Positions 15,858 to 25,627 are shown, numbered from the stretch's first letter. The stretch: 64,000 nucleotides of DNA from Bog-159 sp050008575 (GCA_050008575.1 JBEKMJ010000024.1:18995-82994), one strand, 5' to 3'. Notes: generated by a model from the letters alone, not told the origin. A program made the numbers and translations.

Positions 15858-16507
15858 AGCCAATACTGCCATCGATCGAAAATCAGCACATAAGCGGCCA
15901 GTAGTCCGTTGGTCACGGCGTGCGCCAAGATGCAATCCGCCAGGCTGCGCGTACGCACCAGCCACCAGTTGTATACCACGCCCGCCACCAACCCGACTTC
16001 CCAGTACGGGCCGTGCTCGGCCGCAAAGAGCAACGCGACGGCCCAGAACGAAAGCGCCGTATATTGCCCCACCGGCACGCTTTCAAAATCCGCGCGGATC
16101 ACCCAACGCATCACCCAACCGCGCCAGAAAAGCTCCTCGATAATCGGAACCAGAAGCGCGCTCTCCAACACCCGCACGCCGATAAAAAATGCGCTCGATT
16201 TGAGATGCACGGGCAGCGTGCTGCGCGCCACGCCCGTAATGCCGTTGTGGAACAGCCAGAAATCGCGGTAGCCGCGCCACAGAACATCGGGCGCAATCCA
16301 GACCGCCATCACGGCCGCGCCCAGCAGGATAGAGCCGATAGGGAACGCGGGACGCCGCGGAGTGACCCGCCGGGAGAAGACCGCCAGCGTGACGGCCACC
16401 ACGGTGAAGCGCGCCGGCGCCAGCCACGCGGGCGGAAAGGGCAGCCATCGCAACGCGATGAACACGGCGAATGGCGCGACATACGCGACAGCGGGAGGCG
16501 GTTTCAA
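15854..16507 (-). CDS. CPBP/CAAX-type intramembrane protease
   Basis: 217 residues, six to eight membrane helices. Catalytic motifs are EELFWRGW (about residue 124), a later FAAEHGPYW and the C-terminal HAVTNG. The layout resembles the CAAX-related protease often linked to exosortase systems (TIGR03008), but no exosortase lies nearby. The most likely start is TTG at 16507, which overlaps the stop of the upstream gene as TTGA and marks where similarity begins. The stop codon TAG lies in repeat R5. Confidence 0.8.
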   Translation of the reverse strand: MKPPPAVAYVAPFAVFIALRWLPFPPAWLAPARFTVVAVTLAVFSRRVTPRRPAFPIGSILLGAAVMAVWIAPDVLWRGYRDFWLFHNGITGVARSTLPVHLKSSAFFIGVRVLESALLVPIIEELFWRGWVMRWVIRADFESVPVGQYTALSFWAVALLFAAEHGPYWEVGLVAGVVYNWWLVRTRSLADCILAHAVTNGLLAAYVLIFDRWQYWL

Positions 16508-17748
16508 TCCCAGTATCTCTCGCCTTCCGCCAGGTTGGCTTTCACCACATCCGGATTCAACTCGACGCCCAGGCCCGGCTTGGTGGGCACCGCGATGCTG
16601 CCCTGCGCCACCAGCGGCCCCTCGTGTACGATGACGTCGTCCATCCAATTGCGCCGGCCGGCAACCGTTTCGGCGGCCAGGAAATCGCGCACGGAAGCCG
16701 CCCACTGCACCGTCGCCAGCGTATTGAGCGCGCTCCCCGTATTGCGCGCGGCCATGGGCAGATCGCCCAGTTCCGCCAGGCTGGCTATTTTCTTCGACTC
16801 CAGCAGGCCTCCGGCATTGCGGAGGTCGAGCTGCACGATGTCGCAGCCCTGGTTCAGGATGAAATCCTTGAACCCCTGCCGGCGCGCCAGGTTTTCGCCC
16901 GTGCCGATGGGAACCTTTGAGTCCTGCGCCAGGCGCACCCAAGCGGCCGAGAAATCCGGCGGCATCGGATCTTCCAGCCACAACGGCTTTACCGGTTCGA
17001 GAGCTTCGGCGAGTTGCATGGCCGCGCGCAAATCGTACTCGCCTTCACAATGCACGATCAAGTCGCTGTCCCAGCCGATGGCGTCGCGGCAATATTCGAA
17101 CGCTTGCTTGATCTCGCGCAGTTCGCGCCCCGTGAGCGCCCGGTTGGATGGGTCGCGTGCGGTATCCAGCTTGGCGGCCGCGCGCGGTGGAGAAACCTTG
17201 AACGCGGTCCACCCCGCGGGATCGCTTTTCATTTTGTCCGCCCACTCGTTGCAACTGGTGCGGTCGAGCATGTTGGCGGGGCCTTCGTCGTGGTACACGC
17301 GCACCCGATCGCGATAACGTCCGCCGAGCAGCGTGGCCGTGGGCTGGTTCAGCAGCTTGCCGGCCAGATCCCAAAGCGCGATCTCGATCGCGCTCACGGC
17401 GCGCAACAGCATGTGGGCGGAGCCGTCGATGCGGTGGCCCAACCCGTTGTAGAGCGCTTCGATCTCGAGTGGGTCCTTGCCCAGGAAGTATGGACGCAGT
17501 TCCAGCACGCCCGCTTTGACGCCGACGCCGGGGCTGCCGTAGCCTTCGCCGATTCCATATACGCCGGCGTCTGTAACGATCTTCACAAATGTGTACGTGC
17601 GGGGGCCCTGCAGGACCATCGCGCGAATATCGGCGATGCGCGCGCGGCCCCGCTCGGGCGCGGCCAGCGCTTCAAAGCCGGCCAACGATGCGACCGAGAG
17701 TGCGCCCAGGAAGCGGCGCCGCGAAAGCGACAACATAGAATGCCGCAT
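16504..17748 (-). CDS. Tat-exported enolase-superfamily protein (mandelate racemase/galactonate dehydratase-like)
   Basis: 414 residues with a twin-arginine signal (SRRRFLGALSVASLAG, about residues 9-24). The N-terminal capping domain is followed by a barrel with the three metal ligands of the superfamily: near HCEGEYD (about residue 235), E in WLEDPMPP (about 262) and E in GTGENL (about 288). Family enzymes abstract the alpha-proton of sugar acids. Export of such an enzyme is common in Acidobacteriota and planctomycetes. It is coupled to the CPBP gene downstream. Confidence 0.88.
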   Translation of the reverse strand: MRHSMLSLSRRRFLGALSVASLAGFEALAAPERGRARIADIRAMVLQGPRTYTFVKIVTDAGVYGIGEGYGSPGVGVKAGVLELRPYFLGKDPLEIEALYNGLGHRIDGSAHMLLRAVSAIEIALWDLAGKLLNQPTATLLGGRYRDRVRVYHDEGPANMLDRTSCNEWADKMKSDPAGWTAFKVSPPRAAAKLDTARDPSNRALTGRELREIKQAFEYCRDAIGWDSDLIVHCEGEYDLRAAMQLAEALEPVKPLWLEDPMPPDFSAAWVRLAQDSKVPIGTGENLARRQGFKDFILNQGCDIVQLDLRNAGGLLESKKIASLAELGDLPMAARNTGSALNTLATVQWAASVRDFLAAETVAGRRNWMDDVIVHEGPLVAQGSIAVPTKPGLGVELNPDVVKANLAEGERYWD

Positions 17749-17926
17749 TCTACCAGACGCCGCAACAAAACCGCGCGGCGTGGGTTTCAGCCTAAAGCGA
17801 CGGCTGTCGCGCCGTCAATAGAACGGTAGGCACCGTTGCAAATCCAACCGATGGAGCGCGCCGTGCGTCGCTCGGAGGCGGTACGCTCCACTCGGGGGAT
17901 GGACGGTTGATGTGAAGCTTGGGGGG

Positions 17927-18110
17927 TGGGATTTATCCCGCGCGGGGCTTTAGCCCGGCATCTCGCGAATCGACAGGTTGGCGGTTTGTGAGGCAGGCGT
18001 CTACGCCTGCGGCGGGTCTCCAGACCCGCCGCCCTCCAGGACCTGCTCTTCGCGTAACGGAATCACAGGCCGACGTGGACGTCGGCCGCAGGACTGGAGT
18101 CCTGCCCCAC
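17927..18110. repeat. Palindromic-word repeat cluster R6
   Basis: Fills most of the 377-base gap 17749-18125. It contains GGATTTATCCCGC, CGGGGCTTTAGCCCGG, then from 17988 GTGAGGCAGG, AGGCG-TCTA-CGCCT, GCGGGTCT-CC-AGACCCGC, GGCCGAC-GTGGAC-GTCGGCC, GCAGGACT-GG-AGTCCTGC and a closing CCTGCCCCAC. The AGGCG and GCGGGTCT words are identical in R10, R14 and R15. The rest of the gap (17749-17926) shows nothing recognisable. Confidence 0.88.
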
Positions 18111-18125
18111 TGCGAAAAATCCAAC

Positions 18126-18551
18126 CTAAAACCAAGTGCGCGCCTTGTAACGGCGGTACTCCTCGCCAAACGCCGACTCCAATACCGCCTCTTCCTTCTT
18201 GATTCGCCCCAGTTGCAACGCGCAAGTGAGCACGATGTACAGGTAGCCCACCCAATGTCCCCAAGCTACGGCCAAGCCAAGATAAGCGAACTCACCGCAC
18301 CAGTAGATAGGATGCCGCACTCGGGAATAAATGCCGTGCGTGACCAGCTTCCTCGCCTGCGCCGTCACGCTGAACGATGCGCCCAGTTGTGACCGCGCCA
18401 GCATCCAAAGAACGAAACCTGCCAATGCCATGGCAAGGCCGATCGTCGCCCGCGCATCCCAGGGCCGGGTGGCGAATACGAGTATTGCCACGCCCAAGAA
18501 TGCGCCCGTGTCGAGCCAGCGAATCGCGTCGTCAACCGCCACAGGTATCAA
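18126..18551 (-). CDS. Isoprenylcysteine carboxyl methyltransferase-family membrane protein
   Basis: 141 residues with about four membrane helices and the family motif GIYSRVRHPIYWCGE (about residues 74-88), which binds S-adenosylmethionine together with the C-terminal KKEEAVLESAFGEEYRRYKAR. Family members methylate small lipids or prenylated targets; the substrate here is unknown. It is divergent from the MFS gene with 38 bases between. Confidence 0.85.
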   Translation of the reverse strand: MIPVAVDDAIRWLDTGAFLGVAILVFATRPWDARATIGLAMALAGFVLWMLARSQLGASFSVTAQARKLVTHGIYSRVRHPIYWCGEFAYLGLAVAWGHWVGYLYIVLTCALQLGRIKKEEAVLESAFGEEYRRYKARTWF

Positions 18552-18589
18552 TATAACGCTCGGTTCAATTGTGATACTATGCTCTGCCA

Positions 18590-19927
18590 GTGCCCTCCAA
18601 GAGCATGTCGCGCTCGCTGGCTGTGCTGTTCGCCATCAACATCCTCAACTTCTACGACCGCCAGGTGCTGGGCGCGCTGCTGGAGCCGATTCGCAAGGAA
18701 TTCCACCTTTCCGACACCCAACTGGGCGCTCTGGGAACCTGGCCGATCGTGCTCTACGCGTTGGTCGGGCTGCCGCTCGGCCGGCTCGCCGATTCCCGCA
18801 GCCGCAAGCGCCTGCTGGCGGCGGGAGTGGCCGTTTGGGCATCGCTCACCGGCTTAGGCGGGCTGGCCCGCACCTACACGACGCTCCTGTTTTCGCGGCT
18901 GGGCGTGTACGTCGGCGAAGCCGCTTGCGCTCCCGCCGCCACCAGTTGGATCGGTGACCTGTTTCCAGCCGAGCGGCGGGCGCGGGCGTTAGCCATCTTC
19001 ATGCTGGGCGTGCCCATTGGCGGCGCGCTGAGCTACGCCATCGGCGGACCCGCCGCCCAGGCCTGGGGCTGGCGCGCCGCGCTGGTGGTGGCGGCGCTGC
19101 CGGCCGTCCTGCTCATCCCGGCGCTGCTAACCCTCGACGAACCGGCGCGCGGCGCCAGCGACGCCACCGCGGGACTACCGGGCCGCGACCGTCGGGGAGC
19201 GGTCACGGCCCAGCCCGTCTGGCCGATCCTGCGCATCCCCACCATGTGGTGGATCATCGCCTCGGGCGCGCTGGTAAATTTCAATCTCTACGCCCTGGCC
19301 ACTTTCTTTCCGGCGTTCCTGACCCGGTATCACGGCCTCTCGGTCGCCCGGGCCGGGCTCTGGTCGGGTTTCGGATACGGCGCGGCGGGCATCGCCGGAG
19401 GACTGATCGCGGGCTCTTGGGGCGACCGCGTGATCCATAAGCGCAAGGATGGGCGGATGCTTTCGGCGTCCGCTGCCGCATTGGTCGCGGCGCCGGTGGC
19501 CTTAATTGGTATCCGGCAGCCTGCTGGCGCCGCGGCGGCTTCCATCGCCCTCATCATGATTGCGTACGGCTTTCTGAATATGTATTACGGCCTGGTTTAT
19601 TCGGCGATCCACGACATCGTGGCGCCCGCGGTGCGCGGTATGACCATGGCCGTTTATTTCCTGACGATGTATCTGTGCGGCGCGTCGTTCGGCCCCCTGA
19701 TCACCGGCCGGCTCAGCGATTACCTGGCGCGCGCCGCGGCGCATGCGGCCGGCTCGACGATAGCAGGGGAAGCGTTCCGGGCAATCGGGCTGCACCAGGC
19801 GATGTACGTGATTCCGATAATGTCGGCCGGCCTTGCCCTGGTGCTGTTCGCCGGATCGCGCACCATCGCCGCCGACATGGCTCGCAGGGACGCCGGCGCG
19901 CGCCCCGTCGCACAATCCGCCCCATGA
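18590..19927 (+). CDS. MFS transporter (spinster-like)
   Basis: 445 residues with 12 predicted membrane helices. The loop after helix 2 has GRLADSRSRKRLL, the MFS signature G-x-L-A-D-x-x-x-R-K/R. N-terminus NILNFYDRQVLGALLEPIRKEF matches the spinster/hexuronate-type branch. GTG at 18590 or ATG at 18605 are possible starts. The stop overlaps the start of a phosphoesterase (ATGA). Substrate unknown, likely an organic anion. Confidence 0.9.
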   Translation: MPSKSMSRSLAVLFAINILNFYDRQVLGALLEPIRKEFHLSDTQLGALGTWPIVLYALVGLPLGRLADSRSRKRLLAAGVAVWASLTGLGGLARTYTTLLFSRLGVYVGEAACAPAATSWIGDLFPAERRARALAIFMLGVPIGGALSYAIGGPAAQAWGWRAALVVAALPAVLLIPALLTLDEPARGASDATAGLPGRDRRGAVTAQPVWPILRIPTMWWIIASGALVNFNLYALATFFPAFLTRYHGLSVARAGLWSGFGYGAAGIAGGLIAGSWGDRVIHKRKDGRMLSASAAALVAAPVALIGIRQPAGAAAASIALIMIAYGFLNMYYGLVYSAIHDIVAPAVRGMTMAVYFLTMYLCGASFGPLITGRLSDYLARAAAHAAGSTIAGEAFRAIGLHQAMYVIPIMSAGLALVLFAGSRTIAADMARRDAGARPVAQSAP

Positions 19928-20520
19928 AGCTGCTCGTCTTTTCCGACATCCACGGCGACTTGGGCGCGCTCACGCGTCTTATGGACACCGAAGCGGACTA
20001 CTACGTGGCCGCGGGCGACTTGGTGAACTTCGGGCGCGGACTGGATCGCTGCGGCGAGATCCTGGCCCGGCGCGCGGACCGCGTTTACGTGCTGCCGGGC
20101 AACCACGAGACGGCGGCGCAAATCGCCGGCCTGTGCCGCGACTTTGGCCTGCACGACTTCCACGAGCGGCAGGCGCAGTGGGGCCGCTATCACATCGCCG
20201 GGCTGGGCTATTCCAATCCGACGCCGTTCCACACGCCCGGAGAATACAGCGAAGCCGAACTGGCGCGGAAGCTCGAGCCATTCGCGAGTCTCGCGCCGCT
20301 GGTGCTCATCTGCCATTGCCCGCCGCACGGCACTGCGCTCGACCGCATCCGCCCCGGCTTGCACGGCGGGTCCACGGCCGTGCGCGATTTTCTGCAGCGC
20401 GAGCAGCCGGAACATTTCTTTTGCGGTCATATCCACGAGGCCGCCGGCGCGCGCCTCGCCATCGGCAAAACCCAGGCGATGAACGTGGGCAAGCAGGGCT
20501 GGGTGTTAGACCTGGAGTGA
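19924..20520 (+). CDS. Metallophosphoesterase
   Basis: 198 residues. Calcineurin-like motifs: FSDIHGD (residue 6), AAGDLVNFG, LPGNHE, ICHCPPHGT and CGHIHE, in order. These bind two metals and hydrolyse phosphate esters; the substrate is not predictable. Translation is coupled to the MFS gene by the ATGA overlap. Repeat R7 begins at the base after its stop. Confidence 0.92.
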   Translation: MKLLVFSDIHGDLGALTRLMDTEADYYVAAGDLVNFGRGLDRCGEILARRADRVYVLPGNHETAAQIAGLCRDFGLHDFHERQAQWGRYHIAGLGYSNPTPFHTPGEYSEAELARKLEPFASLAPLVLICHCPPHGTALDRIRPGLHGGSTAVRDFLQREQPEHFFCGHIHEAAGARLAIGKTQAMNVGKQGWVLDLE

Positions 20521-20563
20521 GTGGGGCAGGCTCGCAGCCTGCGCGGGCCTCGCAGGCCCGCTC
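20521..20563. repeat. Palindromic-word repeat R7
   Basis: GTGGGGCAGG leading AGGCT-CGC-AGCCT and GGGCCT-CGC-AGGCCC words, between two convergent genes, touching the stop codon of one and 5 bases from the stop of the other. It could act as a bidirectional transcript end. Confidence 0.85.
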
Positions 20564-20567
20564 TCCC

Positions 20568-21386
20568 TCAATCCAGGAACAGATCCCGCCGCAGCGGCTT
20601 GCCCGGCGACACCGCATAGTGTGAAAAATCGGCGACCCCGGCCGCGCCCAAAACCTCTTCGTCGATGAAGAAATTGCCGGTCGTCCGGCGGCTGTCCTGC
20701 GTCAGGATCTGCCAGGCGGCGTCGGCCATGATGTCCGGCGTCCGGCCGCGCTCCGGCTCCGCGCCCGGAATCACCTGCAGGGCCACGGTGGCGATAATGG
20801 TGCGCGGCCACAGCGCATTCACGGCGATGCCCTGGCTGCGAAACTCTTCCGCCATGCCCAGCACGCACATGCTCATCCCGTACTTCGCCATGGTGTAAGC
20901 CACGCACGGCGCGAACCACTTGGCGCGCATATCCAGCGGCGGAGACAGCGTCAGGATGTGCGGATTGGCCGCCTTCGCGAGATGCGGCAGGCAGGCTTGC
21001 GAACAAAGAAACGTGCCGCGCAGATTCACCCCCAGCATCAGATCGAAACGCTTCATGGGCGTCTGCAGCGTGCCCGTCAGGCTGATGGCGCTGGCGTTGT
21101 TCACCAGAATGTCGATGCCGCCGAAATGCTGCGCCGCTTTTTCCACGGCTCCGTAGACTTGATCCTCGAAACGGATATCCACGGCCAGTGGCAGCGCATG
21201 GCCCCCCGCTGCTTCCACCTCCGCCGCCGCGGTGTGGATGGTCCCGGGCAGCTTGGGATGCGGCGCATCTGTCTTGGCCGCGATCACAATATTTGCGCCG
21301 TCGCGCGCCGCGCGTAAGGCGATCGCCAAGCCGATGCCGCGGCTTGCGCCTGAAATGAAGATAGTTTTACCGGCTAGTGTAGGCAT
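20568..21386 (-). CDS. Short-chain dehydrogenase (HSDL2-like)
   Basis: 272 residues. NAD(P) motif SGASRGIG (residues 11-18), NNAS (about 101), and a catalytic YTMAK (about 165) preceded by a Ser-containing LTLSPP segment. The Rossmann core and the insert after KTD match the hydroxysteroid dehydrogenase-like 2 branch, often linked to lipid metabolism. The sterol-carrier domain of eukaryotic HSDL2 is absent. Confidence 0.93.
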   Translation of the reverse strand: MPTLAGKTIFISGASRGIGLAIALRAARDGANIVIAAKTDAPHPKLPGTIHTAAAEVEAAGGHALPLAVDIRFEDQVYGAVEKAAQHFGGIDILVNNASAISLTGTLQTPMKRFDLMLGVNLRGTFLCSQACLPHLAKAANPHILTLSPPLDMRAKWFAPCVAYTMAKYGMSMCVLGMAEEFRSQGIAVNALWPRTIIATVALQVIPGAEPERGRTPDIMADAAWQILTQDSRRTTGNFFIDEEVLGAAGVADFSHYAVSPGKPLRRDLFLD

Positions 21387-21440
21387 GCCGGATCATTATA
21401 TCCGGGCGCGCGGCGGCCGGGTTAGGTAAACCGCCCGCGA

Positions 21441-23327
21441 TCACTGCACCGTGACTTTGTACGTGGCGGACACCATACTTTGCGGATTCCAGACCTCGAA
21501 TTTCACCAAGTCGCCCGACGCCAGCGGGCACTTGTCATTCGCATTGGCGTTGGCCGCCAACTGGATCGTCCCGGTGTCCCATTCACTGATGGAAATACTG
21601 CAAGGGCTGCCAGTGTAACCGGCGGTCCAGTTCTGGGTGTAGTCTTTCAATCCCACATATTGTGTGAATCCGCTGAAGGGCGTTCCCTCCGGGAACGTTC
21701 CGAAACCTTCGCCGACGATGGTGATCGGCGGATTCGGCTGCGCGGCAAACTGGTTGCAGCCCGGCGCCGGGCACTGGGTGACGATGCCGCCGATCGAGGG
21801 CGGGGGCGCGGAAAAGACTCCACAGGCCCCCCGCACCCCAGGATCCCCATCCGGATAAGTTCCGCAAGCGCTGGGCCCCACCAGCGGGGATGTTTGTGGC
21901 GGCAGGCTCGCCGCGACCGGATAGTCGACCACCGGCGTGTAGTCGCCCAGCAGGCTGCCCGCGGCAGTATCCACCTGCGTACGATAAGGTACGAATTGAC
22001 CGGCACAGTTGAACCCGCTGCCCGGAATAATATGCCGCATGCTGAGCAGAGTCAACTGCTGATAGTTCTCTATGGCGGTCAAGTCCAGAAACGTGTAGCC
22101 GTTCGCCGGCGTGATCCAACTGGGAATGGACGCGCCAGTCCCCACGATCAGCGTGGCATAACCGTTCGCATCTTTGGTGAAGGCCGTATCGGCGAGGCTA
22201 GCCAAAGTACTCCCGCCCGGCTGCGTAAACGAAAGGCTCATGTAGCGCATTTGCTCGTTTCCGGATCGCGAACAGCCATCCGTGCACGGCGTCGGCGGTG
22301 TGGTCGGGATGCGAATGCGAATCCGCATCACTTCTCCCGCGGCGGCCAGCGTGGCCGGCAGGCCGGGTGGCACCGATGCCGCGATGTACGCGGCATTCGG
22401 ATTCGTGATCGGCACGTATTCCGGTTGCCGCGTCCACCGCAGGCTTTGCCCCTGCGGCACTGGCGCGTTACAGAGCTTCGGCAAGTATGTGGTTTCGTAA
22501 ATGTGATGCGAATGCGACTGAGTCGCATCCAGCCACGGAAGGCCCTCGGCATTGGTGAACGCCACAATCTGCAAGGTGTCTAACGCGTAATACGCCGGAT
22601 ACGCGCACCCGGAGGCTACGTCGCGCACAATGACCGACGGACTCGTGTCGGGCAGGCTATCGTTCATGTAAGCCCGCACCATCAGAAGCCCCGCCGTGTT
22701 CGGATTCGTGTGTTGCGGAGTATCCACCACGTGGTCCTGAAAGGTTGGGTATTGCTCAAAGAAGCCCGCATCGCTATTCCAATCCATGCCCGGATGCCGC
22801 TGGGTGCCATCCAGGCTGTTCATACTCACGTTGTATCCGGTCATCATGCATCCCGTTTCCATATTGCCCGGAGTGCCCCCAAAATCGATGGGCACGGCGT
22901 ACTGCTGCCCGTCGGCGAAGGGAACGCCTGGCAGGAACGGATTCATGTATGCGGAGGTCAACGGCACGATGTCGCTGTCCAGGATCGATCCGGACAATGC
23001 CTGATGAGCGTCGTTCAACGCAACGGAGAAGTACCGGGCGTTTGGGAAATTTCCCAGGACAATCAACTGGTACTGTGGATCGACTTTATAGAAGATCTGG
23101 TAATACGTGGCGTTCAGATCCCCATATTCCGCGTCGCCATAGCCTGCTGCTAGATGGATCGTGTAGCAAGGATTCGTGGCGAAATTGGTGAAGAAGTCGC
23201 CGGTAGGAAATTCGTTCCCGGTAAACGTTGTCGGGAGACCCGAACAGTCCGTGGCGTATGCGATACCGGATGGCAGCCAAGATCCCAGAAAGAGCGCAAA
23301 TGCGCCGACAACGCGGATTACAGTCAA
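21441..23327 (-). CDS. Large secreted protein, DUF1214-like features
   Basis: About 628 residues when started at TTG 23327, which has GAGGGACGGA just upstream and yields a clean signal peptide (VIRVVGAFALFLGSWLPSG, cut near IAYA). An in-frame upstream ATG at 23438 would bury that signal. The region with QLIVLGNFPNARYFSVALND resembles DUF1254/DUF1214 proteins. Later parts are Pro/Gly/Ser-rich with paired Cys, and the last 110 residues (PNPPITIVGEGFG) look like an IPT/Ig-type domain. Likely cell-surface or secreted; function unknown. Confidence 0.75.
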   Translation of the reverse strand: MTVIRVVGAFALFLGSWLPSGIAYATDCSGLPTTFTGNEFPTGDFFTNFATNPCYTIHLAAGYGDAEYGDLNATYYQIFYKVDPQYQLIVLGNFPNARYFSVALNDAHQALSGSILDSDIVPLTSAYMNPFLPGVPFADGQQYAVPIDFGGTPGNMETGCMMTGYNVSMNSLDGTQRHPGMDWNSDAGFFEQYPTFQDHVVDTPQHTNPNTAGLLMVRAYMNDSLPDTSPSVIVRDVASGCAYPAYYALDTLQIVAFTNAEGLPWLDATQSHSHHIYETTYLPKLCNAPVPQGQSLRWTRQPEYVPITNPNAAYIAASVPPGLPATLAAAGEVMRIRIRIPTTPPTPCTDGCSRSGNEQMRYMSLSFTQPGGSTLASLADTAFTKDANGYATLIVGTGASIPSWITPANGYTFLDLTAIENYQQLTLLSMRHIIPGSGFNCAGQFVPYRTQVDTAAGSLLGDYTPVVDYPVAASLPPQTSPLVGPSACGTYPDGDPGVRGACGVFSAPPPSIGGIVTQCPAPGCNQFAAQPNPPITIVGEGFGTFPEGTPFSGFTQYVGLKDYTQNWTAGYTGSPCSISISEWDTGTIQLAANANANDKCPLASGDLVKFEVWNPQSMVSATYKVTVQ

Positions 23328-23491
23328 AAGTCCGTCCCTCCATCCGGCACAGTGTATCAGACTCCACAATTTCGCAAGGCCGCGAGGGAGGCCTAAAAGT
23401 ATGTAAAAATACAGTTCCAGGAAAGACGCCGCGCACACCCTCTAGCGTGCCGTTTCCGGGCTCGTCTCGACACCGTTTTTGCGCTGCCGCG

Positions 23492-25255
23492 CTATGGGTT
23501 TCCGGCCGGCGCGGGGATCGTCAGCGTACCTATATTGCCGCTGCCGAGGTCGCGCACGATTACCCGTAGCGAGGTGGCCTTGGGATCCATTTTGAAGGCA
23601 AGGCTATAGGGCACTCCGCTCTTGACCGCTTTGTCGTAGCTCTCCTGTTCCAACTTCAGCCCGAGCGTCTGCGAAACCGGTGAGTATGTATTGCCAGAAC
23701 GATCGCGTTGAAACAGGCTGACCTCCACCTGCCCGCTCCAACGCTCCCCGGCAGGCAGCAGACTGACGGCGGCCAACCCGATATTGAGCTTCAGTTCGGA
23801 GTCGGCCTTCCCGCTAACGCGCGAGACCTCGCCGCTCAACTCGATGGCGCTCGCGTCCACCGGGCTCCACACAGCCTGCCGCAATTCGGCCTCCAGGCGA
23901 TGCGCATCCCGCTGCGGCGGCTCCGGCTCGAAATAGCCGTCCCGGTAACGCACGCTCAGGCGCTCGCGGCCCGGGAGCTTCACTTTTATGGGGTGGAACG
24001 AGCCATCGTTGGCGGAAACCTCGGGATAAAACCCAAGCATATAGGTCACGCGGGTGTCCTCGAAACTAGCCCGGATGGCGCCTTGGATGTCATTCGTATT
24101 CACGAACACTTTCCCGCCCGTGGCTTCCGCCAGCTCCGTTAACGACGACTGCAACTGCAGGATCAGTTGCCGCTTCCACTGGTAGTTCCGGTCGATGTAC
24201 TGGTTCGCCGCCGCGGCCGGGTTTGAAGCGCTCATCGTTACGCCGCTGGGGATCACGAACGTGGCGTCCAGGGCATACGGCGCGAGTCCGCCGGGGTCGA
24301 TGGCATAAACCGAAACCCCGTCCTGGATAATCGTGCGCAATATCTTGAGCCAGACCTTGTAATCCGGCGGCAGGAACATCGTGCCTGAAATCAAGACCAC
24401 GTTCTTTCGTCCCGGAACCGCCGCCAGGTGATTGGCCACCGCTTCGATGACCCTGAGAGGGCGGTTTTGATCCGGCGGGACGTATGTGCCGCGATTGTCC
24501 CGCGCCGGTCCCGTGTGGACTTCGGGCGGGCCCACCGGCAGCGCTGGATTTCCATTCTTGTTCCCCGCCGCATCCGCGAAGCCCTCCGGGAGGGCCGCCG
24601 ACGCCGCCGCGCCGGTGTCCCAGAATTGACCGCGATGGATGGCCTTCGCCGTCTCCGCGTCCAAGCCCGCGACATGCATGGCGAAGTCACTCCATACATC
24701 CATGGCTTTCGGCCTGCCCGCATCCGCGGCGCCGGCCGTTTTCCAGGATGCCAACCGCTCCAGCAGATCGCCGCAATTCTGCGTGTACTCATGCAGAATC
24801 CAGAACCGGATCGCCCCCATCAGGTAGATGCCCAGCCGGTCTTCCGGATGGACTTGCCGCAGGAACTCGATGACCTGTTCGCGGGCGTACACCAAGTCCT
24901 GCCAAGTCATTCTGTTGTGGTCCCAGGTGTTGCCCGCGTCGATTACCATGATGGTGGGCGCATTGGGAGCGCCCGGCTCCACAGCGGTACGGTTGGAGAA
25001 GACCTGCGCGGCCGGCGCGACGGAAGCGGGAAGGGGAACAGCCGCGGCAGGCGCGGCGGCAAGCTGATAGTCCTCCACTTTGAAGACCCGGATTTCCTGC
25101 TGCTTGCCTTTATCGTAAATCTCGAAGTCGCTGGCCTTCAGATCGGTCACGGGATGGCCCCGGCCGTCCTTCACCACCACGCTGACCTCGACCAGTTGCG
25201 TGTTCACGCGCAACTGGGCCACCACGCCCGCCACGGAAACCAGTGCCAGCGCCAT
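23492..25255 (-). CDS. VWFA-related acidobacterial domain protein (TIGR03436)
   Basis: 587 residues, exported. After a short hydrophobic start (MALALVSVAGVVAQ) comes LVEVSVVVKDGRGHPVTDLKASDFEIYD, the standard opening of the TIGR03436 family, followed by a von Willebrand A-like domain with TIMVIDAGNT and NVVLISGTM, and the closing YMLGFYP and RLSVRYRDGYF motifs. These proteins are abundant in Acidobacteriota, are thought to be secreted or surface-bound, and lack a known role. The metal site DxSxS is degraded (DAGNT). Confidence 0.92.
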   Translation of the reverse strand: MALALVSVAGVVAQLRVNTQLVEVSVVVKDGRGHPVTDLKASDFEIYDKGKQQEIRVFKVEDYQLAAAPAAAVPLPASVAPAAQVFSNRTAVEPGAPNAPTIMVIDAGNTWDHNRMTWQDLVYAREQVIEFLRQVHPEDRLGIYLMGAIRFWILHEYTQNCGDLLERLASWKTAGAADAGRPKAMDVWSDFAMHVAGLDAETAKAIHRGQFWDTGAAASAALPEGFADAAGNKNGNPALPVGPPEVHTGPARDNRGTYVPPDQNRPLRVIEAVANHLAAVPGRKNVVLISGTMFLPPDYKVWLKILRTIIQDGVSVYAIDPGGLAPYALDATFVIPSGVTMSASNPAAAANQYIDRNYQWKRQLILQLQSSLTELAEATGGKVFVNTNDIQGAIRASFEDTRVTYMLGFYPEVSANDGSFHPIKVKLPGRERLSVRYRDGYFEPEPPQRDAHRLEAELRQAVWSPVDASAIELSGEVSRVSGKADSELKLNIGLAAVSLLPAGERWSGQVEVSLFQRDRSGNTYSPVSQTLGLKLEQESYDKAVKSGVPYSLAFKMDPKATSLRVIVRDLGSGNIGTLTIPAPAGNP

Positions 25256-25308
25256 GTGGCGTGCGTACTTTTGGCGCCGTGTCGAGACTCGTCTCGACGC
25301 CACCAGGT

Positions 25309-25509
25309 TCAGACCTCCTCGACCTCGTATCCGGAAGCCAAACGCTGCCTGCGCAGTTCTTCCTCGGCCCAGAACCAATCTTCGTCCTGGCGGCCTTCGG
25401 GCGATCCTCGCATTTCCCAATGCCAGTAGGCCAGTCGGCCGAGTTCGTCGCGATCGATCACTTCTTCGGTAACGGGGGATTCCAACTCATATTGTAGGAC
25501 GGCGGGCAT
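25309..25509 (-). CDS. DUF2934 small protein
   Basis: 66 residues with the DUF2934 signature AYWHWEMRGSPEGRQDEDWFWAEEEL. A strong AAGGAG lies 8 bases before the ATG. The family is small, soluble, acidic and of unknown function. It sits 53 bases upstream of the VWFA-related gene on the same strand and is probably co-transcribed. Confidence 0.85.
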   Translation of the reverse strand: MPAVLQYELESPVTEEVIDRDELGRLAYWHWEMRGSPEGRQDEDWFWAEEELRRQRLASGYEVEEV

Positions 25510-25597
25510 AATTGATCTCCTTCCCGGATTATGACGTACACCAGACGAGGAATCAAGGACCTGTTAATCTGCTTTGCCCCGCATCCTGCTATTCTGG

Positions 25598-25622
25598 GTG
25601 GGACAGGCCTCCTGGCCCGTCC
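25598..25622. repeat. Single palindromic word
   Basis: GTGGGACAGGCC-TCCT-GGCCCGTCC, a one-word member of the intergenic repeat family, immediately before the start of the next gene. It argues against a start codon further upstream at 25574. Confidence 0.6.
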
Positions 25623-25627
25623 TGAAT

